From Desulfobulbaceae bacterium (GTDB lineage: Bacteria > Desulfobacterota > Desulfobulbia > Desulfobulbales > Desulfocapsaceae): 64,000 nt of DNA. The translations under genes and the position numbers were made by a program. The number at the start of each line of letters is the position of its first letter. Positions within the stretch are counted from its first letter, which is position 1. The stretch lies in NCBI GenBank assembly GCA_031287565.1, contig JAITSS010000072.1, positions 1-64,000 on the forward strand, written 5' to 3'. The notes under the pieces are model-generated. The model was not told the DNA's origin. It ran no database searches and worked only from the letters and a program-made list of their open reading frames with translations. Positions 54,585 to 63,844 of the stretch are shown here, one piece after another.

Positions 54585-55435
54585 ACAAAATTATCACTTT
54601 CACCACGGAATTAGCCATTCGCCCCTGGTTTTTTGAGCATCGTTTCGCCGGGCGAGCGGTGCTGCCAATGGTCGAAGCCATTGATTTTCTCGCGGCCTTG
54701 GCCATGGAAAAATTCCATGAACTCGATGTCAGACATATTTCCAACGCGAAATTCGACAAATTGCTTCCTTTGCCCGATGCCGCGTCATTACCGGTCATCG
54801 TTGAATATGAGCCGCTGGCGGACGGGCGCGTCAGAGCCGCGCTCATGAGCAAAAAAACCGACAGAATCAACAGATTGCTAGGCCACGCCGAGATGGTGTT
54901 TGGCCGTGGCGAAGCAGCGCCGGACGACGAATCGGACGAAGACCTGAACCTTGCGCCAGAAGAGGCGACAAACAGCCAGGCAATGCGCATCTCCCCGGCG
55001 CGGATCTATAGCGAATTAGTGCCATTTGGCCCGCATTATCACAGCCTGCGCGGCGAACCGCGCTTTGACGCCGACACGGCGACCGCCGAATTGATTGCGC
55101 CCGCCCTACCCTTCGCCTGCCCGGCCCTGGCCAATCCTTTTCTGCTGGACGGCGCAATGCACGCCGCCTGCGTCCACGGCCAGCGTTTCTGCGGCTTCGT
55201 TCCATTTCCGGTCGCTTTTTCGACGCTCAACATCGGCAACGCCCGCGACTTGCAACAGGCGGGACGCCGCTGCCGCGCCCGCTGCCGCCTGACTCGCGCT
55301 AATACCCATGAAATAAGTTATGATATAGTGATATCCGGTGGTTCAGGATATATATATCTACGCGGACTTCTTATGAAAGATGTCAGCGGCGGCGCCATCA
55401 AACCACCCGACTGGATCGTCGAGAAATCGCGATAG
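54581..55435 (+). CDS. Stand-alone polyketide-synthase-type dehydratase (double hotdog)
   Basis: The 284-residue protein looks like an isolated PS-DH domain. The N-terminal hotdog has the catalytic His20 in H-R-F-A-G-R-A-V-L-P (HxxxGxxxxP). The second hotdog has PHYHSLRG and the catalytic Asp190 in LLDGAMHAAC. Both dyad residues are present, so it is probably an active 3-hydroxyacyl dehydratase on a carrier or CoA. No ketosynthase, acyl carrier or reductase lies nearby. Translational coupling to a B12-type radical SAM enzyme is unusual. Assignment is from motif pattern only. Confidence 0.7.
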   Translation: MNKIITFTTELAIRPWFFEHRFAGRAVLPMVEAIDFLAALAMEKFHELDVRHISNAKFDKLLPLPDAASLPVIVEYEPLADGRVRAALMSKKTDRINRLLGHAEMVFGRGEAAPDDESDEDLNLAPEEATNSQAMRISPARIYSELVPFGPHYHSLRGEPRFDADTATAELIAPALPFACPALANPFLLDGAMHAACVHGQRFCGFVPFPVAFSTLNIGNARDLQQAGRRCRARCRLTRANTHEISYDIVISGGSGYIYLRGLLMKDVSGGAIKPPDWIVEKSR

Positions 55436-55577
55436 AAATTTTCGCGATGTCGTCCATATCGCCGTTTCATGACCTTTTCTTTGCTTTTGTATCGTTCCGA
55501 GGCAAGGTACACTGCCACTGCGATTCGTTTTCCGAATTACGCGCTGGACAAACCATCCCAATACAAGGAGGCGGGCC

Positions 55578-56267
55578 ATGGCAAAAATTCTTTTCCGCGT
55601 TGTTGTTGTCCTCATGTTGTTGGCTTCACCGGCGTTGGCGACGGAACGATTCGCCGACCAAAACGCCCTGATGACCTGGGTGACGCATTATTTCCAAAAG
55701 CCTGAACCGGATTTTTTTGAAGACTCGCTGAAAGACGCGCACGAGCTGAAGGCCCTGCAAAATACCCGCTGCGTGCCGACACTGATTGGTTTTTACGCCG
55801 GTATGTTCCAGACCGACAAAGACCTGCGCCAGCCCGCCGCCACCCTGAACAACGACTTTCCGCAGGTGGAGCGGCACGCCATTCTGCGCGGCCTGCGCTA
55901 TTCAAGCAAAAATGACGACGATCCAGCGCCGCTGCTGCTTGAAGAGCTTGATAAAGCGCCTCTGATTGTCGATATGCTGTGGGGCTATTTCTATGCCACC
56001 GGCGATGAAGCGGCGGTCAAGCGCATCATCCTGGCCTTGCCATGGAGCACGATGAAGCGCGAGGATGTGAAGGATGATAAGCAAAAACGCTTGCAATGGC
56101 AGGCCGGCGTTTCGGCCAAACGTTCGCTCGCGACCCAAGCCGCTCGTTATCAGCGGGTGATGGAAATCTGTAAAAAAGAACTGCCCGGCGAACCGCCTGA
56201 GATCAAACCCATTTTACAGGAAGTCATCAATCAGGCCGAAAGCGGCGCGGCCACCGGCAAACCCTGA
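55578..56267 (+). CDS. Small exported protein of unknown function
   Basis: The 229-residue product has a clear signal peptide (about residues 1-22, cleavage after PALA). The mature part is mostly helical with no recognisable domain. It contains one Cys in TRCVPTLIGFYAGM and another near ICKKELPGEPPE. TPR-like or HEAT-like packing is possible but unproven. AAGGAGG lies 7 bases before the ATG. It is followed by a strong terminator. It may or may not belong to the radical SAM-dehydratase unit, as 142 bases separate them. Confidence 0.65.
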   Translation: MAKILFRVVVVLMLLASPALATERFADQNALMTWVTHYFQKPEPDFFEDSLKDAHELKALQNTRCVPTLIGFYAGMFQTDKDLRQPAATLNNDFPQVERHAILRGLRYSSKNDDDPAPLLLEELDKAPLIVDMLWGYFYATGDEAAVKRIILALPWSTMKREDVKDDKQKRLQWQAGVSAKRSLATQAARYQRVMEICKKELPGEPPEIKPILQEVINQAESGAATGKP

Positions 56268-56308
56268 ATCCTCGACGCTTGCCGCAAAAAAACGGGCAAA
56301 CAAGCAAC

Positions 56309-56348
56309 AAAAAACCTTCCGCGCCGTATCTGGCCGGAAGGTTTTTTT
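56309..56348. terminator. Bidirectional terminator
   Basis: AAAAAACCTTCC (56309-56320) pairs with GGAAGGTTTTTT (56336-56347) around a 15-base loop, with T-runs on both strands. It lies between the exported-protein gene and the convergent DAC-like gene and can serve both. Confidence 0.88.
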
Positions 56349-56413
56349 GTTTCCCGTTTTCCTATTTCCCTCATTTTTTCGTTGCCCGCCTGCCCGCTTT
56401 GGCCTTACCGCGT

Positions 56414-57856
56414 TCAGTGTTTCACCCACTCTTCCAATGTTTCCAGCGGATAGACGCTGCCTTGGCGCTGACCCCACGGGGTCGCGGCGCGGAAATCAAT
56501 GCCTTGGCGCATGACCGAAACCGGTCGGTCTGACGAAACAACGATGGCGATAACCTTGTCGTTTTCGGCGGTGAAGCGCAAAGCCGAATTATAGCGCGCG
56601 CCCCGCGCCAATTCCTCGCCGGGAAAGGATTTGCCGTCGAGCAAACTGGCGAAGCCGTGCAGATGCAGGTCGGCGCCGATTTGCAACGCGCCATCGACTT
56701 TGGCCAACGATTTGGCCAGATTCAGCAGATAGGGCTGGCGCAGGTCCAGCGGCGGCTTCAGCGGCTGGCCGGAAATGCGCATCGGTTGCGGATTCATGTC
56801 AAGAATGATGGTGCTGCCGTGATTGCGTTCCTGGGCGTGGCAAACCAGAGCGATGACCATCTGGTACAGGCTGTAGGCATCGTCGCGCGCCAGAGGATAT
56901 TCCAACAACAGTTCTTCGAGTTGCACCAGTTTGGTGCGGTAGGACGACGAAGTGAAACGCCCTTCGGAAAAGCTGCAAATCGCTTCGCCGTTGACGCGGA
57001 GGAATCCATGCCGCCCCTGATAATCGGCGCAGAGTGAGAAAATCGGCAGGTTTTTCTCGGTGCAGATACCCAAGATACTCTGACCGTTCGAGACCAGATA
57101 ACAGTCGGAATGTTCAACAGTGAGCAGAAGTTTTCTCACATGTTTGTAATGAATCAGCCGTGGCCGCATATTTTCCTGATAACGCACGAGGAAATCGAGC
57201 TGATCAACCATATTCGGGTCAACGAACAGCAGCCGGCCCAGTGGCCACGACCCTTCCTCGTGGGTTTCCGAAATAATCAGCAAGGCATCAAGAACCGGAT
57301 AGATGCGAAGCTGCGTATCCCAGCCCAAAAGCCGGTTCATCTGGTCGATGATATAGTCGCGCACGGCGTGCAGGGCGTATTCCTTCAGAAAATTGCCGGA
57401 GATGTTCGAATAGAGATCGCTGTTGTTGGCCAAATCGTGCGACAGCAGCCAAACCGCGTATTCGAGCCAATAACTGGTTGGCCCGATTGAGCAGATGTCT
57501 GGATGGTGCTCGGTGAACCATTGCTGGAAAAAGACCGAGCCGGAATAACCGCCACAGGAAATGAGACCGGCCAGACCAGGGTCTTTCGCCGGAATGATCT
57601 CCGCGAAATTGTCGCGCTCGTCGGGCAGACGGTCAATCCGCCGCCAGTCCTGATTATCGAGATATAACGATTTGAAAATCGGTTCATGCCCTTTCAGCAA
57701 ACCCTGTGGGTCACAGACCAGCATCGGGCTGTCGCGATCCAAGGTCAACAGCAGGGCGGCGCGGCTGGTTCCGGAAAAATGAGTCAGCCCGTCACAAAGG
57801 CCGCCCAGAATGTTGCTTACGCAACGACGAACAAAGGATGAACTCCATGAGCGCAT
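56414..57856 (-). CDS. DAC-domain-like protein with N-terminal sensor region (diadenylate-cyclase-related)
   Basis: The product is 480 residues. The last ~110 residues match the DisA_N/DAC nucleotidyltransferase fold: VDGA at about 387-389 (the metal-binding DGA motif), a later R-G-A-R-Y-N at 418-423 in the place of GTRHR, then a strand VIAIVVSSDRPVSV corresponding to the DAC VIVVSEE strand. The canonical RHR is R-Y-N here, so activity on ATP cannot be assumed. The N-terminal ~340 residues are of no named family seen by eye and resemble sensor regions found before some DAC domains. The ATG at 57856 has GAGGG 5 bases upstream. Alternative starts exist at 57868 and 57886. Confidence 0.65.
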   Translation of the reverse strand: MRSWSSSFVRRCVSNILGGLCDGLTHFSGTSRAALLLTLDRDSPMLVCDPQGLLKGHEPIFKSLYLDNQDWRRIDRLPDERDNFAEIIPAKDPGLAGLISCGGYSGSVFFQQWFTEHHPDICSIGPTSYWLEYAVWLLSHDLANNSDLYSNISGNFLKEYALHAVRDYIIDQMNRLLGWDTQLRIYPVLDALLIISETHEEGSWPLGRLLFVDPNMVDQLDFLVRYQENMRPRLIHYKHVRKLLLTVEHSDCYLVSNGQSILGICTEKNLPIFSLCADYQGRHGFLRVNGEAICSFSEGRFTSSSYRTKLVQLEELLLEYPLARDDAYSLYQMVIALVCHAQERNHGSTIILDMNPQPMRISGQPLKPPLDLRQPYLLNLAKSLAKVDGALQIGADLHLHGFASLLDGKSFPGEELARGARYNSALRFTAENDKVIAIVVSSDRPVSVMRQGIDFRAATPWGQRQGSVYPLETLEEWVKH

Positions 57857-58096
57857 GATTTCCCTCATTTTGGTGGCCAGCTGCAATGAGCGGCGGCGCT
57901 TTGGTTGTGGCTGCGACAGGGTCGGCGAGCGTCAGGACAGTCTCCCCACAAAGTGGAAAACCCAACAGGCCGCCGACAAAACCAACAACGACACCCGCCG
58001 ATACTATCCTGGATAGCGGTATTTTCACAGACCGTTCAACAACCGGCCATAATCTAAAGGGTGATTGATTGTAGGGGCGAACTGTGTTCGCCCGTC
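57857..58096. other. Intergenic region upstream of the DAC-like gene
   Basis: This stretch should hold the promoter of the DAC-like gene. No clear small gene or structured RNA was seen. The palindromic repeat cluster begins at its right-hand end. Confidence 0.4.
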
Positions 58097-58520
58097 TGGA
58101 TTGCCGCTGGCGCGGCAATGACGGAATCAAATGCGGCCTACAGCCGTCATGCCGCGCAGGTGGGCATCCAGGCAGGAGATTGCAAATGCGACGGCATAGA
58201 TTCCCGCCTGCGCGGGAATGACGGGAGGAGGGCACAACCGGAGCCGGTTCCGTTCCTATCTCCGGGCATGGATTCCCGCTTGCGCGGCAATGACGGAAGA
58301 AAGCGCGGGGATGACGGGAAAAAGCGCGGTCTACTGCCGTCATGCCCGCGCAGGCGGGCATCCAGGCAGGCTATGGCAAATGCGGCGGCATGGATTGCCG
58401 CTGGCGCGGGAATGACAGCAAAAAGTCACAATCGGAACCGGTTCCGTTCCATCTCTGGGAATGGATTGCCGCTTGCACGGCAATGACGGGAGAAAGCGCG
58501 GCAATGACACATGCAAATGA
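58097..58520. repeat. Cluster of dispersed palindromic repeats, right-hand side
   Basis: At least six short GC-rich palindromes of the GGATTCCCGC..GCGGGAATGACGG type occur here, mixed with GGTTCCGTTCC spacers repeated twice (near 58246 and 58440). The first 55 bases are the mirror copy of 52555-52609. This is a REP/BIME-like array rather than a CRISPR, since units vary and spacing is irregular. Confidence 0.85.
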
Positions 58521-58530
58521 GAGATATTGC

Positions 58531-58584
58531 GTCCTGATTCAACCAATAAATCCTAGCATTAAACATGAATTTTCGAGGTTCCCT
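58531..58584. repeat. Inverted repeat, right copy (partner 52329-52380)
   Basis: Positions 58547-58578 are the reverse complement of the left copy. They contain the dispersed element as ACATGAATTTTCGAGGTTCC. Confidence 0.9.
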
Positions 58585-58950
58585 ATTCAGATTTCTCGCT
58601 ACATTCGGGGTTCCCAGAATCCAGCAAAAAAAATATTGCCTCGCCTTCCGTTTTTTTTTCCCTTGCCCTAGACTGATAGAAAGGTTTGCCAACAAGTGGC
58701 TCGGAACGTTCATGTTCAACGCGAACATCTCGCGCATAATTCATTGAATAAACGTCGTTTTTTCTTTGTAAATACGAATATATAGCGACGCTCCGGCTTT
58801 TCCCTCTCCGGACTGAGCCAGGATATTCTCGCTCCTCACAGACAAACAAGGAACTGGGTTCCAGCAGCTGATTTCCTGGCCTGGAACAGTTCTAAGCAAC
58901 TGATTTTACGAAGAATATTCTTCGAGTAAGGGCGAGCGGATCACACCACA

Positions 58951-58992
58951 TCCTCCTAACATCAATCATAATTTTTTTGAGGTTCCCTGAAT
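58951..58992. repeat. Direct repeat, right copy (partner 52886-52925)
   Basis: It ends about 23 bases before the hybrid kinase start and so lies in its leader. It holds a T-rich variant of the dispersed element. Confidence 0.7.
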
Positions 58993-59015
58993 TTTCATGG
59001 AATCTGGAGATGGTT

Positions 59016-62000
59016 ATGTCTAACTCAGTGGCACAGGCGCGAAAAAGGGCGGAACGTGTACCGTCATTTTCGTTCATGACGTTAACCGCCGCGTTTATGC
59101 TGGCGCTGTTGGCGAGCGTTTTTGGTCCGGACGCCTCGTGGGCAGCGACAATGACGCGCCCTCTTTTTTACAGCATTCCCGGTCTCACCGAGGATGAAAT
59201 CAAAGCGGTGGAAAAGGCCCTCGCCAAGAACAAGTCCCTGATCTACGGCGCCATAAAAGGCTCCGAATGCTTTTATCAGCCTGACGGTTCGATGGCCGGT
59301 TTCACCGTGCAGTTTGCCAAATGGATGAGCCGGTTGTTCGGAGTGCCCGTTGAGGTGAAAATATATTCCTGGCAAGATCTGGTGTCCGGCATCAAGAGCG
59401 GTGACATAGATTTTACGGGAGATTTAAGCCTGACCAGCGCCGAGGCGCGGGGATTCGTCATGACCAGACCGTTCATGGAACGTCCGGTTCAATTCATCAC
59501 CCGCGCTTTCGGCAAGCCACTTGACCAGATTGCCGGATATAGCGCCTTAACCGTCGCTTTTCTGCGAGACTCCAGCGTCCGCCCCTTGGCGCTTCCGCAT
59601 CTGCTGACGAAATACGGCGACAAACTGAAGGTCGTCGATATCGACAGTCTTGCCGAAGGGGCCGACAAATTGCGCCAGGCGAACATTGATATGGTCGTAT
59701 CCGACAGCGCCTGGCTGAAAAATTTCGCCGGTGTTTCAGATATCGCCGTCAATGTTTTCCATCCACTGCTGCACAAACGCATGACGCTGACCAGCGGGCG
59801 GTTGGAGCTTGCCCCACTTGTCACCGCTGTCAATAAAAGTTTTTCCACCGAGACGTTTAATCAGCTCTATTCATTGCACAGGCAAGAGAGCGAGGCATTT
59901 TATCGTCATATTTTCATCAACAGTTTAAGCGAAGACGAGCGGACGTATTACGAGGAATACATCAAGAACGACATCCCGATTCCCGTTGCCGCCAACCCGA
60001 CCAATTATCCAATTGAATTTTATGATGAAACCGACAAACGCTGGGATGGCCTCGCCTTTGATATCCTGGCGAAAATCAGCAAAATCACCGGGCTGACCTT
60101 TAAGCCGGTCAAGTTTGACGCCGGCAATTGGTCGTTGTCGTTAAAAACAATTCAAAGCGGCGACTCGGACACGCCGATGCTCCTGAATATGGCCTATAAC
60201 GACAGCCGTCGTCGCGATTTCCTTCTGGCCGATCAGCCCTATCTGACCGAGCATTACGCCCTCATTTCCTTAAACAACCTGCCGAATCTCGAACCCGATC
60301 AGGTGCTTTTCCATCGTATCGGTCTATTGCGGGACAGCATTTATACCGAAGTCTTCAACAGATGGTTTCCCAGCCACATCAATATGATGTTGTTCGACCA
60401 GCAAATTGATGGATTAAATGCCATGGAAAAAGGAAAGGTTGATCTGGTTATGTTCAGTCAGTTTGAGTTTTCCTACATCACCGATTTCCTGCAAAAGACC
60501 AATTGCAAAATCAATATGACCTTTGAAGACCCGATTGCCATCGGCTTCGGTTTCAATAAGAACCAGTTGGAACTGCGCGGCATCATCAGCAAAGCCCAGA
60601 AACTGATCGACACGCAGAGCATCTTGAGACGTTGGGAATATTCCCCCTCCAATTTTCGCGGCAAGGAGTTCCACACGCGCGTCGCTATCCTGACCAGCTT
60701 CTGTATTTTTATGCTGCTGATCATCCCGCTACTGCTCCTTTATGTAAAGCGGCGGCGCAGCGAAAGCAAACGCCTGAAAAGTCTGGTTGACCAACGCACT
60801 GAGGCGCTGGCTGAACAGGTTGAGGCGACCAAGCAGGCATCCGAAACCAAAAGCCGCTTTCTCGCCAACATGAGCCACGAGATGCGCACGCCTCTGAACG
60901 CCATCGTCGGTCTGTCCGATGTGATGTTGGACAGGGGGGAGGACGAAATCCTGGACAACAAAAATATCAACGACAACATCGAAACCATCCACAACGCCGG
61001 GATCAATCTACTGGCTCTGGTCAACGACCTGCTCGATATTTCCAAAATTGAGGCCGGGAAAATTACCCTGGCGCTCGCCGAATACGATACGGTCAGCCTG
61101 ATTGCCGACGTCGCCGCCATGAGTATCATTCGCTGCGGCGACAAATCCATCGACTTCAAACTGACTATTGATGAAACATTGCCACGCCGGTTTCGGGGTG
61201 ATGAAGTACGGGTGCGGCAGATATTTGGCAACCTTTTGTCAAACGCCTTCAAATACACGGCGGGCGGCCAGGTGGAGTGGCGCGTCTCCTGGCAAAGGGA
61301 CGGCGATTCGGTGTGGCTGATTTCCTCGGTGCGCGACACCGGCATTGGCATTCCCCCGGAAAATCTGGACCAGATTTTTTCCGAATACAATCGACTGAAT
61401 GACAGTTCGAGGCGTCACATCGAAGGCACCGGTCTCGGTTTGCCCATTACCTTGAATCTGACCAAAATGATGGGCGGCGAGCTAACGGTGACCAGCGAAA
61501 TCAATCAGGGTTCGGTCTTTTCCGTCCGCTTCCGGCAGGGATTTGTCAATGACCAAGCCATTGGCCCGGAACAGGCGCGCGAATTACAACAATTTCACCA
61601 CGTCAACAGAAAGAAATCCGATGACAAGCGTAAGATTTATCCCAAACTGACCTATGCCCGCGTGCTGGTGGTCGATGACGTGCCCGCCAATTTCGATGTC
61701 GCCAAAGGGGTGATGAAACCCTACAGGATGCGGGTTGATTGCCTGACCGGCGGGCGACAGGCCATTGAGGCGGTGCGGGCCGAGACTGTCCATTACGACG
61801 CCATTTTCATGGATCATATGATGCCGGGCATAGATGGCATCGAGGCTTTGCGGCAGATTCGCGCCATCGGCACGCCGTATGCGTTGGCTGTGCCTGTGAT
61901 CGCCCTGACAGCCAACGCCATCATGGGCAATGAACAGCGCTTTCTCGATGCAGGTTTTCAGGCATTTCTCAGCAAACCCATCGAGATGAAGCGGCTGAAT

Positions 62001-62678
62001 ATGGTGATTGAGCGTTTTGTCCGCGACAAATCGCGGGAGTCAGAGGTGAAAACGTCGGCGACACTGTCGCGGGCGGAGCTGCTGCGGCAGGCGTCCATCC
62101 CTGGTTTGGATATGGAAGAGGCGCTACGACGCTTTTCCGACGATGCTGACTCATATTGGCAGGTTCTACAATCTTACGTCGATAACAGCGTTATTTTACT
62201 TGAAAAAATTAGAGATACTGAAATCAGCATCGACGAATACGTCATCGCCGTTCATGGTCTGAAAGGCAGCAGTCTGGGCATCAGCGCTTTATCGATCAGT
62301 GAGAAAACAGCGGAACTGGAAGCGGCGGGGCGAGGCGGCGACAGCGATTTTATCGACGCGCATAACGGTGAACTCCTTGCTATGACCGAGCAACTGCTGA
62401 TGGACTTGTCGGACCTACTGGCGCGGGATACCGCTGGCGAGGCTGACAAACCACCCAAAGACGCGCCCGATGCCGCGACGCTGGCCAGATTGCAGGCGGC
62501 CTGCCGGGCCTATGATATGGATGGCATTGATGCGGCGATGACAGAGCTTTCGACCTATCGCTATCAGCGCCATCAGGAGCTGATTCTCCAACTGCGGCAG
62601 TGGATGCGGGCGATGGAGCTGGAGAAAATGGCCGAAGGATTGGCGCGATTTGAAAAAAATTCCTGTGAGGAAAAATGA
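59016..62678 (+). CDS. Unorthodox hybrid histidine kinase with two periplasmic solute-binding domains
   Basis: The product is 1220 residues. A signal/anchor helix at about 20-40 is followed by two tandem family-3 solute-binding domains in the periplasm (about 60-300 and 310-545), then a membrane helix (about 555-577). The cytosol has HisKA with phosphoacceptor His in NMSHEMRTPLN (about 621), HATPase (NLLSNAFKYT, about 742), REC with phosphoacceptor Asp in FMDHMMPG (about 930) and HPt with His in VHGLKGSS (about 1078). This is the EvgS/BvgS layout, but no PAS domain is visible. The ATG at 59016 has GGAG 6 bases upstream. It is coupled to the next gene. Confidence 0.9.
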   Translation: MSNSVAQARKRAERVPSFSFMTLTAAFMLALLASVFGPDASWAATMTRPLFYSIPGLTEDEIKAVEKALAKNKSLIYGAIKGSECFYQPDGSMAGFTVQFAKWMSRLFGVPVEVKIYSWQDLVSGIKSGDIDFTGDLSLTSAEARGFVMTRPFMERPVQFITRAFGKPLDQIAGYSALTVAFLRDSSVRPLALPHLLTKYGDKLKVVDIDSLAEGADKLRQANIDMVVSDSAWLKNFAGVSDIAVNVFHPLLHKRMTLTSGRLELAPLVTAVNKSFSTETFNQLYSLHRQESEAFYRHIFINSLSEDERTYYEEYIKNDIPIPVAANPTNYPIEFYDETDKRWDGLAFDILAKISKITGLTFKPVKFDAGNWSLSLKTIQSGDSDTPMLLNMAYNDSRRRDFLLADQPYLTEHYALISLNNLPNLEPDQVLFHRIGLLRDSIYTEVFNRWFPSHINMMLFDQQIDGLNAMEKGKVDLVMFSQFEFSYITDFLQKTNCKINMTFEDPIAIGFGFNKNQLELRGIISKAQKLIDTQSILRRWEYSPSNFRGKEFHTRVAILTSFCIFMLLIIPLLLLYVKRRRSESKRLKSLVDQRTEALAEQVEATKQASETKSRFLANMSHEMRTPLNAIVGLSDVMLDRGEDEILDNKNINDNIETIHNAGINLLALVNDLLDISKIEAGKITLALAEYDTVSLIADVAAMSIIRCGDKSIDFKLTIDETLPRRFRGDEVRVRQIFGNLLSNAFKYTAGGQVEWRVSWQRDGDSVWLISSVRDTGIGIPPENLDQIFSEYNRLNDSSRRHIEGTGLGLPITLNLTKMMGGELTVTSEINQGSVFSVRFRQGFVNDQAIGPEQARELQQFHHVNRKKSDDKRKIYPKLTYARVLVVDDVPANFDVAKGVMKPYRMRVDCLTGGRQAIEAVRAETVHYDAIFMDHMMPGIDGIEALRQIRAIGTPYALAVPVIALTANAIMGNEQRFLDAGFQAFLSKPIEMKRLNMVIERFVRDKSRESEVKTSATLSRAELLRQASIPGLDMEEALRRFSDDADSYWQVLQSYVDNSVILLEKIRDTEISIDEYVIAVHGLKGSSLGISALSISEKTAELEAAGRGGDSDFIDAHNGELLAMTEQLLMDLSDLLARDTAGEADKPPKDAPDAATLARLQAACRAYDMDGIDAAMTELSTYRYQRHQELILQLRQWMRAMELEKMAEGLARFEKNSCEEK

Positions 62679-63844
62679 TGGACAATCGGGCGAAAATCAT
62701 GCTGGTCGATGATGATATAGTGACGCTGACCGTGGGCAAAAATATGCTTCAACGAAGCTACGAGGTATATCCCCTGCCTTCAGCGACCAAGTTGTTTGAG
62801 ATTCTGCGCCATGTGACGCCGGACATGATTCTTTTAGACATCGAAATGCCCGATATGAACGGCCATGAGGTAATACGTCGCCTGCGCGCCAATAAGCGTT
62901 TCAACGACGTGCCGGTGATTTTCGTCTCCGCCTTTTGCGATGAAAATAGTGAACTGGAGGGTTTGAACCTGGGGGCGATCGACTATGTGCCCAAACCCTT
63001 TTCCGCCCCGCTTCTGCTCAAACGCATCGAAAACCATTTAATCTCCACCCAGCGTAAGAAAGAGCTGGCCCGCTATAACGCCGGTCTGCAAATGCTGATT
63101 GATGAAAAGACCAAGTATGTCTTTGACCTACAAAACGCGGTGCTGGCGACGGTGGCCGATCTGGTCGAATGCCGCGATGATGTTACGGGCGGGCATGTCG
63201 CGCGGACGCAGAAATACCTGCGGCTTTTAATCGACCCGCTTCTGGAAAATGGATCCCATCAAAAGGAAACAAGCTCCTGGAATATGGATTTCCTCATTTC
63301 TTCCGCCCAGTTACACGATGTGGGAAAGATCGCCGTCAACGACGCCATTCTGAATAAACCGGGTAAGCTGACCACGGAAGAATTCGAGATCATGAAGACT
63401 CACGTCGTCGCTGGCATCAAGGCGATCAAAAAGATTCAAATGCACACATTGGATCATGCCTTTCTCCGCCATGCCGAAGCCTTCATTGCCGGCCACCATG
63501 AGAAATGGGACGGCTCCGGATATCCTCTTGGTCTGCGCGGCTATGCCATTTCGCTGGAAGGGCGTCTGATGGCCATTGCCGACGTTTATGATGCGCTGAT
63601 CTCCACTCGCCCCTACAAAGCGCCCTTAAGCCCGGAACGAGCGACATCGATCATCATCGAGGGGAGCGGCAGCCATTTTGATCCAGCGCTGATCGAAATC
63701 TTTCGTCTCGTCGAGGCGGATTTCGCCCGCGTCGCCAGAAATGAACGCGGCGAGCCATCGCCGCCGACACGACCGGGCTTCACGCGCCACATCAACGATC
63801 CCCTTGGCGCGCCAGCTGACAAAGTTCATCAGCCACGGCAGTGA
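62675..63844 (+). CDS. Response regulator with HD-GYP phosphodiesterase (RpfG-like)
   Basis: The product is 389 residues. A receiver domain (about 1-120) has LVDDD and LLDIEMPD with the phosphoacceptor Asp. It is followed by an HD-GYP domain (about 150-350) with HDVGKI, HHEKWDGSGYP and AIADVYDAL, the residues that bind the metal centre and hydrolyse c-di-GMP. It overlaps the kinase stop by four bases (ATGATG), so the upstream hybrid kinase is its likely phosphodonor. A second ATG is at 62678. The last ~55 bases overlap a possible convergent gene. Confidence 0.92.
   Translation: MMDNRAKIMLVDDDIVTLTVGKNMLQRSYEVYPLPSATKLFEILRHVTPDMILLDIEMPDMNGHEVIRRLRANKRFNDVPVIFVSAFCDENSELEGLNLGAIDYVPKPFSAPLLLKRIENHLISTQRKKELARYNAGLQMLIDEKTKYVFDLQNAVLATVADLVECRDDVTGGHVARTQKYLRLLIDPLLENGSHQKETSSWNMDFLISSAQLHDVGKIAVNDAILNKPGKLTTEEFEIMKTHVVAGIKAIKKIQMHTLDHAFLRHAEAFIAGHHEKWDGSGYPLGLRGYAISLEGRLMAIADVYDALISTRPYKAPLSPERATSIIIEGSGSHFDPALIEIFRLVEADFARVARNERGEPSPPTRPGFTRHINDPLGAPADKVHQPRQ

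Noticed and set aside
52471-58520. Possible CRISPR arrays in the palindromic repeat clusters
   Set aside because: Units differ in length and sequence, spacing is irregular, and no cas gene is present. They fit REP/BIME-like repeats.
58061-58546. Several plus- and minus-strand reading frames through the repeat cluster
   Set aside because: They are made of repeated palindromes, share the same peptide pieces, and lack ribosome-binding sites.
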